Positions 7,927-12,291 of a stretch of 12,291 bases of DNA are shown here, in pieces. The notes beneath the pieces are model-generated. The model saw only the letters and a program-made list of their open reading frames with translations, made no database searches and was not told where the DNA came from. Position 1 is the first letter of the stretch. Each line of letters opens with the position of its first letter. The translations under genes and the position numbers were made by a program. Origin of the DNA: Coemansia sp. RSA 1804 (lineage: Eukaryota > Kickxellomycota > Kickxellomycetes > Kickxellales > Kickxellaceae); the NCBI GenBank assembly GCA_027578815.1, contig JANBTH010000717.1, positions 1 through 12,291 on the forward strand, in the 5' to 3' direction.

Positions 7927-9513
7927 ATGCTACTCCTCGTTGGCCAGGAACGAGCCCTGGGCACCGTCTGGCTGCTCCGGCCTGGTGCTGAAATCGCTGT
8001 TGGGCGCAAGGGCGCACCGCTTCTGATAGATGGCGACCATTCTGTCAGCAGAAACCACGCAACTCTTTTCGTTGGTGCCCACGGCTTGGATGCAACCAAT
8101 GTCAAGGACAACGGATCCAAGTTTGGCGTCCATATCAATGCCCATCCATGTGTTTCCGGAACAAAGTGTCCGCTTCGTGTTGGCGACAAGATAACCTTTG
8201 GCGCTCAGGGCTCCTCCTTTGAACTGCGTGCCTGCCGCATTGCCTTCTGTATGGCAAACATGCGGCTGAGCCTCGGTGTGTCTGCAGAGCAGCTAGCTGT
8301 GCGTGCGAGTGAGGTCGGTGTTGATGTTGTAGATGCCGTTGAAAAGTGCACACATCTAATAACTCCCTCGCTAGCTGTTACAAGCAAACTTGTGGCTGCG
8401 CTCGTGTTTGGTTGCCACATATCATTGCCAGAATACCTGGAGCAAATCGGCTCGCTCCCATGCGTACAGACTGTCCCCGATCCGACATCTGAGGCTGTGG
8501 ATGCGTTTGTAAACAGCCTTGGGTTTCTTCCTCCGCCTCCGTTGCCCGAGCTCCCAACCGACACTCCCGTAGACCTGAGTGATGTAGATTGGATGCCCAA
8601 TTCCAAACGCAGACAGCTGTTTGCTGGAAAGATGTGTCTTTTCTCTACAAAAGGCCAGAACGAAAAGTACATGTCCATGATAGGCGCATCAGGAGGCTCC
8701 AGTACAGTCATTTCGTGCGTATGTGGGGCTATGGAAACTGACACATACGATATGGATCACCCAAAGGAGCTTGTTAACATGGCAGTCAAGGAGATCAATT
8801 CTATTTGTAGCTCGTTTTCGGGGGATTCTAAACCAGAACTGTGCCTGATTCTACCAACAAGCAACTCATCTGCCAGTTCTAGCGCCGTTGAGCTCGTTAA
8901 CCAAGTTGCGCGTGTGCTTAATGTCCGACCGATATCCGAGTCTGAGATTGGGCTGGCTGTTTTGTTTGTCTCAAGCGAAACACATACAAATCCTGCCCTC
9001 ATAGATAATCCAGTTGCACAGGATGGCGTTGCTGAGGAAACGAATAATGCGGTTGCTGTTGTCACAGAAAAGCCCACAAGAAGGCAGCGCAAGGGCATGC
9101 GTTATAGCAATTTTTGGTCTTCAATGGTCACCAGCGACGCACAACCATCTGAGAGCGACAATGTAAAAACTGGTGGCCATTTGCATGCGCAAGAGAGCAA
9201 AGTCGACTCATTGTCTTGTAGAAAGCGAGGTTTTGACCAGTTTTGGTCAACTTCTGTCAAGGGAGAGGAAACACAGGCCACCATTGACACCACTCATGCT
9301 AATCAGGCAACGGACGGCGGGGACTCTACCCGTAGAGTAGAAGACGACAATGTGCAATTATCCAATGCGCCCGAGCCAGCCACGTCAAACCTGAATATTG
9401 TGCCATTGATCAGACCAAGGAGAGCAGCAGATGCTACTGCATCAACAGCAGCCAACATCTCGGTGCCAAACTTTAAAAGGTTCCGAAAAACGGTCCACCA
9501 CTACCAGGTGTAG
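7927..9513 (+). CDS. NBS1: Nibrin/Nbs1-like subunit of the Mre11-Rad50-Nbs1 DNA repair complex
   Basis: A single-exon protein of 528 residues. The ATG at 7927 is preceded by an in-frame stop at 7906-7908 and puts MLLL where family members start with MW-x-L. An N-terminal FHA domain (about 1-100) has GRK (26-28), SRNH (41-44) and DNGSKFG (61-67), the phosphopeptide-binding loops. BRCT1 (about 103-180) has ECTHLI-like KCTHLI and the LPEYL segment; BRCT2 (about 225-350) begins RRQLFAGK, like RKQIFKGK in nibrin. A disordered linker follows with two FWS motifs (W397, W440). NFKRFRK (515-521) matches the conserved Mre11-binding motif. The protein brings Mre11-Rad50 to the nucleus and to double-strand breaks. 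It is shorter than human nibrin (754) and ends seven residues after the Mre11 motif, without an evident acidic FxF/Y ATM/Tel1 tail. It converges with the tRNA-binding gene. Confidence 0.93.
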   Translation: MLLLVGQERALGTVWLLRPGAEIAVGRKGAPLLIDGDHSVSRNHATLFVGAHGLDATNVKDNGSKFGVHINAHPCVSGTKCPLRVGDKITFGAQGSSFELRACRIAFCMANMRLSLGVSAEQLAVRASEVGVDVVDAVEKCTHLITPSLAVTSKLVAALVFGCHISLPEYLEQIGSLPCVQTVPDPTSEAVDAFVNSLGFLPPPPLPELPTDTPVDLSDVDWMPNSKRRQLFAGKMCLFSTKGQNEKYMSMIGASGGSSTVISCVCGAMETDTYDMDHPKELVNMAVKEINSICSSFSGDSKPELCLILPTSNSSASSSAVELVNQVARVLNVRPISESEIGLAVLFVSSETHTNPALIDNPVAQDGVAEETNNAVAVVTEKPTRRQRKGMRYSNFWSSMVTSDAQPSESDNVKTGGHLHAQESKVDSLSCRKRGFDQFWSTSVKGEETQATIDTTHANQATDGGDSTRRVEDDNVQLSNAPEPATSNLNIVPLIRPRRAADATASTAANISVPNFKRFRKTVHHYQV

Positions 9514-9630
9514 TATTCTTGTAACATTGAGCAATATTATTTCTAGCAAGATAAGGAAAGTAATCGAATCTGCGCTGGAATGCTGTATTCAAGAGCAAAA
9601 CTATCACTTGATCTCTCTTCTCTTCGACAC

Positions 9631-10512
9631 CTAACCGATAGAGCCCGAATGCAAGTTTTTTGTGGAGATAAATCCGCCGTTCTCAGAAACAAGGTTATGT
9701 CCACGATACTTTGCAGAACGCTGATTCAGTTCCAGCCCTTGGATAAACACATCAATAACCAACTGCTTTTTGACAAGGGGCTTTGTAAAGGGACATACTC
9801 CAAGCACACCAGCAGCCGACTGACTGTTACCTTGTTGTTCTGTGGCATCGGTTGTAACTATGTCGCCAGGGCGCGCTCCTTCCGGCGCTTCAAGCACCTC
9901 AACTGTAAGCACGTCGTTTTCCAGGCTACTTGCAGCTAGAATCATCCCTTGAGAAACGATACCACGGAGTTTCCTTGGCTTCATGTTAGCAAAGACCACA
10001 ACCGACTTTCCTACCAGTTGATCCGATGAGTAGTGCTTTACAAGCCCACTGACTATAGTCCGCGGTTTTGTGTCCTTTGAATTGTTTGCAGACTCAGGTT
10101 CTCCAAGACTCACAGAAAGCACATATAGCATGTCTGCATCGGGATGTTTTTCAACAGACAAAACATGTCCTACCCGCAGATCAATCTTGTCAAAGGGATC
10201 CACTGCGTTCTGCGGTGCTTGTGCACACGACTCACCATGGGTATCCGATAAGCCCCCAGATGTTGTTAGAGAAGGCTTCAACGGATCGCCTTCAGCTATC
10301 TTTTGGGATGTAGATATGCTGCGCAGCTGCTTAAATCCTAAAAGTCGAAACGGATCGACTGCGAAGCGTTGCGCAAGACCGGTAACTGACCCCTGCCTTT
10401 GACAGCACACACGATGAAGCAACGGTTTGGCGAAAGGCTGCTTTGATCCCACCCCCGTCCAGCCGTGGCTCAAAAGTGGTGTCATGACCTTGGAAGATAC
10501 TTGTCTGTGCAT
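9631..10512 (-). CDS. EMAPII/Arc1-type tRNA-binding domain protein, probably mitochondrial
   Basis: A single-exon protein of 293 residues. The C-terminal part from about 104 is an OB-fold tRNA-binding domain (Pfam tRNA_bind type) with the EMAPII-like extension. It shows DLRVGHVLSVEKHPDADMLYV (111-131), VSGLVKHY (154-161), NMKPRKLRG (176-184) and SQGMILAAS (187-195), close to the NLKPxKMRGxxSQxMVLCAS segment of AIMP1/EMAPII, Arc1 and tyrosyl-tRNA synthetase tails. These proteins hold tRNA for aminoacyl-tRNA synthetases. Residues 1-75 have many Arg/Lys/His and no acidic residue before D53, then RSISTSQ (64-70), which looks like a mitochondrial presequence cleavage region. No catalytic synthetase domain or GST-like N-terminal domain is present. 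It is tail to tail with Nbs1 across 117 bases. The mitochondrial location is inferred. Confidence 0.88.
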   Translation of the reverse strand: MHRQVSSKVMTPLLSHGWTGVGSKQPFAKPLLHRVCCQRQGSVTGLAQRFAVDPFRLLGFKQLRSISTSQKIAEGDPLKPSLTTSGGLSDTHGESCAQAPQNAVDPFDKIDLRVGHVLSVEKHPDADMLYVLSVSLGEPESANNSKDTKPRTIVSGLVKHYSSDQLVGKSVVVFANMKPRKLRGIVSQGMILAASSLENDVLTVEVLEAPEGARPGDIVTTDATEQQGNSQSAAGVLGVCPFTKPLVKKQLVIDVFIQGLELNQRSAKYRGHNLVSENGGFISTKNLHSGSIG

Positions 10513-10783
10513 AGTTCTGACTGTGTTTCAACAGCTACTACTAGCAAATAATATGGAAAGATAAAGACAACACCTAGTATGCTGTTTTAGAAGCATCCAA
10601 CGATTGAGGACACGGAGGCAAGTGTATCAATGAAGGCAATCAGAATTGAAAATGGGTTTACACAATTGGAAGAATCAGAACAAGTAGCTAGTATTTTGCT
10701 TCTACGCTTTTGGTTCTGCAAATATTAAAAGTGCAAATGCTGGGATGTTGTATTGGTGCTGCAATAAGTCTAGAAAACATCAT

Positions 10784-12291
10784 CTAGAGACTGTCGCTCG
10801 ATCGATGAGCCGGATGTGCGGCATATATCTTTGACGTGTCGTCGGTTGCTTCGCTGTCGCTGGGCTGTGAGACAGACACTGTATTCTCGGTGTTTGCACC
10901 GGAAACCATCCAGGCATCCATGGCATGGTACCGCGCGAGTCTGTCCAACGGACTAAGTATTTCATCGTCTACGTCTGCGCGAGATACCCTTGCTAGATCT
11001 CTAGAGACTGCATAAGCATCAGTCTGCTCGTGGGGCGTATGTGCTGTTCTTGGGCTGGCATGCGTATTGGTAATGCTCCCCTCCTCTGGCACTACGTGGC
11101 CTGTAGAGACAACTGTTTGCGGACTGGCTGCTTGGCCAACAATAATTCCCTTGTTCTCAAGCTCGCCATAAAGAGAGTTCATGCGGAGGGGCACCGGCGG
11201 AGACATTGGCTGTGCAATCGACGAAGAAAGAGCCGTCAAAACATTTTGCGCGGCAGTGTCGCTTTGCAGTCCTGCAGAGGCAAAGTCAGCATCGCTCAGC
11301 TCGGGGTCCTGGCGTCTAGTATAGGAACCGTTGTTTCTGTGTTTATAAGAGCTGCTGCGTTTGGATTCGCCCTTTAGCGGGCTCTGCGCAATGCTCGGTG
11401 CATCAGTTGATGTGCGCGAGACCGTAACATACATTATTGGTTCGTACACTAGCGCTGACTGGGTATCGCTTGTCTCAGTGCTATGGACGCTTGTCTTTTG
11501 CGTCCTGTTTAAGCTACCATTCAGTCGTTGAACATCGTTATTAGCATCATCATCATTGTACTGCTGCTGTCGTGTGTCGAAGTTGTGTCGAGAGGATGGC
11601 GGTATATCGCGTAATAAAACTATGTTGTTATCTACATGTGAGCTGCTCCTATTTCTGTTATGATTCTCCTCTGTACTCAGATTGGCATGGGTCCCGACTC
11701 CTGGTGGATGCTCAGCTCTAGAATTGGCATCTGTAAACCCAAAAGCCGGGCTGTGTGGTACAGATGCACTTGATGTGTCTTGCTCGCTATCTGATCTTCT
11801 GACAGCCTCCCGAAGCCATGCTGGGAGCGGTTTTCCTGAGAGTAGTATGCTGTTTACAACTTCCGCCGGTGTACGTGCCAATGTCTGTGTATTAGCGGCT
11901 CTTTCCTGTGTTGGACTGTCTGATGATATAGGTGTGCTGCTGGCAGAATGCATGTGTGTGTCAGACCCATTGGGTATCCCAAGCTGGGGGATATTCCCAG
12001 GATTTCGACTGTTTGCTATGGTAGCTCTTCCATCCTGGACGTCAGGCGGATAAAAAGACACAATACTGGTACTACTTTCCACAGAAGGGTGCGGGTGCGG
12101 TGATGGCATATAGTTGTTTCTCACAATGTCGCTATCTGTATTGATATTTACGGCTGTGTCTCTTGGGTTGCCTTGCGTCGAAGCATAGGTGGGATCCAAA
12201 TATTGGCTCAGGTAGTTGCTGGTACTTTCGCCGGCTGGCGTGCCGGGCACAATAACTGGGTTACCAATATCTTTGATATATCCATCCGCGT
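10784..12291 (-). CDS. C-terminal part of an unrecognised Ser/Thr/Asn-rich protein (5' end outside window)
   Basis: The frame is open from the right edge to a TAG at 10784-10786, giving 501 visible residues. No ATG is needed at 12250, where the codon is GTG and the frame continues upstream (GYIKDIGNPVIVPGTPAGES). I do not recognise the family. After the first 20 or so residues it is mostly disordered: Ser, Thr, Asn, Asp and Gln rich, with many S/T-P sites (SPLK, MSPP, LSPLD, ASPR, PHSP) that look like proline-directed kinase targets. Three short more ordered stretches stand out: VVNSILLSGKPLPAWLREAVRR, YEPIMYVTVSR and SPLDRLARYHAMDAWMV. It has no evident membrane segment, zinc ligand set or known catalytic motif. 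It may be the regulatory tail of a larger protein whose folded domain lies to the right. Third-position variation and the long open frame support coding. Confidence 0.75.
   Translation of the reverse strand, partial: ADGYIKDIGNPVIVPGTPAGESTSNYLSQYLDPTYASTQGNPRDTAVNINTDSDIVRNNYMPSPHPHPSVESSTSIVSFYPPDVQDGRATIANSRNPGNIPQLGIPNGSDTHMHSASSTPISSDSPTQERAANTQTLARTPAEVVNSILLSGKPLPAWLREAVRRSDSEQDTSSASVPHSPAFGFTDANSRAEHPPGVGTHANLSTEENHNRNRSSSHVDNNIVLLRDIPPSSRHNFDTRQQQYNDDDANNDVQRLNGSLNRTQKTSVHSTETSDTQSALVYEPIMYVTVSRTSTDAPSIAQSPLKGESKRSSSYKHRNNGSYTRRQDPELSDADFASAGLQSDTAAQNVLTALSSSIAQPMSPPVPLRMNSLYGELENKGIIVGQAASPQTVVSTGHVVPEEGSITNTHASPRTAHTPHEQTDAYAVSRDLARVSRADVDDEILSPLDRLARYHAMDAWMVSGANTENTVSVSQPSDSEATDDTSKIYAAHPAHRSSDSL

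Noticed and set aside
9323..9338. Palindrome ACTCTAC-CC-GTAGAGT
   Set aside because: It lies inside Nbs1 coding sequence, is short with a two-base loop, and has no T-run or partner; likely chance.
9513..9660. Possible extra 3' exon of Nbs1 after CAG/GTGTAG
   Set aside because: The intron would be only 44 bases with a weak donor, and the peptide gained has no ATM-binding or Nbs1-like motif.
10185..10363. AVDPF occurring twice (residues 51-55 and 103-107) in the tRNA-binding protein
   Set aside because: Only five residues match and flanking sequence and codons differ; no sign of a real duplication.
1..12291. tRNA genes, rRNA, transposon ends, CRISPR arrays or viral sequence
   Set aside because: I looked for B-box-like GGTTCRANNC words, long terminal inverted repeats, regularly spaced repeats and transposase or polymerase motifs and saw none that hold up.

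Overview
The window reads as nuclear DNA of a fungus, probably an early-diverging lineage with few introns. A Kickxellales-like (Coemansia) source would fit, but that is a guess. The evidence is eukaryotic: GT-AG introns, a PHD+SET (Set3/MLL5-type) protein, a nibrin (Nbs1) FHA-BRCT-BRCT protein, an Mlx/Ino4-like bHLH factor, a membrane SDR and an EMAPII-type tRNA-binding protein. No ribosomal, tRNA, CRISPR or mobile-element sequence was found.

Layout, left to right. (1) Positions 1-1319, minus strand: the 5' part of a Set3/MLL5-like PHD-SET gene. It has one confident 162-bp intron and runs off the left edge inside the SET domain. (2) Positions 1320-3530: a 2.2-kb divergent intergenic region with no recognisable gene. 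It holds strand-skewed purine and pyrimidine tracts, two ACGCGT boxes, one CACGTG E-box, a short 7-bp tandem repeat and a TATA box. (3) Positions 3531-5992, plus strand: a bHLH-leucine-zipper transcription factor. A small first exon is joined across a 587-bp intron; the main exon on its own has no ATG near its 5' end. (4) Positions 6094-7161, minus strand: a membrane-anchored SDR oxidoreductase, tail to tail with the bHLH gene. (5) Positions 7162-7926: a 765-bp divergent promoter region containing a second CACGTG. (6) Positions 7927-9513, plus strand: Nbs1, ending just after its Mre11-binding motif. (7) Positions 9631-10512, minus strand: an EMAPII/Arc1-type tRNA-binding protein with an apparent mitochondrial presequence. 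(8) Positions 10784-12291, minus strand: the C-terminal part of an unrecognised Ser/Thr/Asn-rich protein that continues past the right edge.

The genes do not form a cluster with one function; they look like a housekeeping stretch of chromatin, DNA repair, transcription and translation genes. The most unusual points are a duplicated F-W-S motif after basic clusters in the Nbs1 linker, an Nbs1 C terminus without the usual ATM/Tel1-binding tail, the mitochondrial-looking leader on the tRNA-binding protein, and CACGTG sites in both divergent promoters of a window that encodes an H-E-R class bHLH factor. I found no convincing new multi-gene system.
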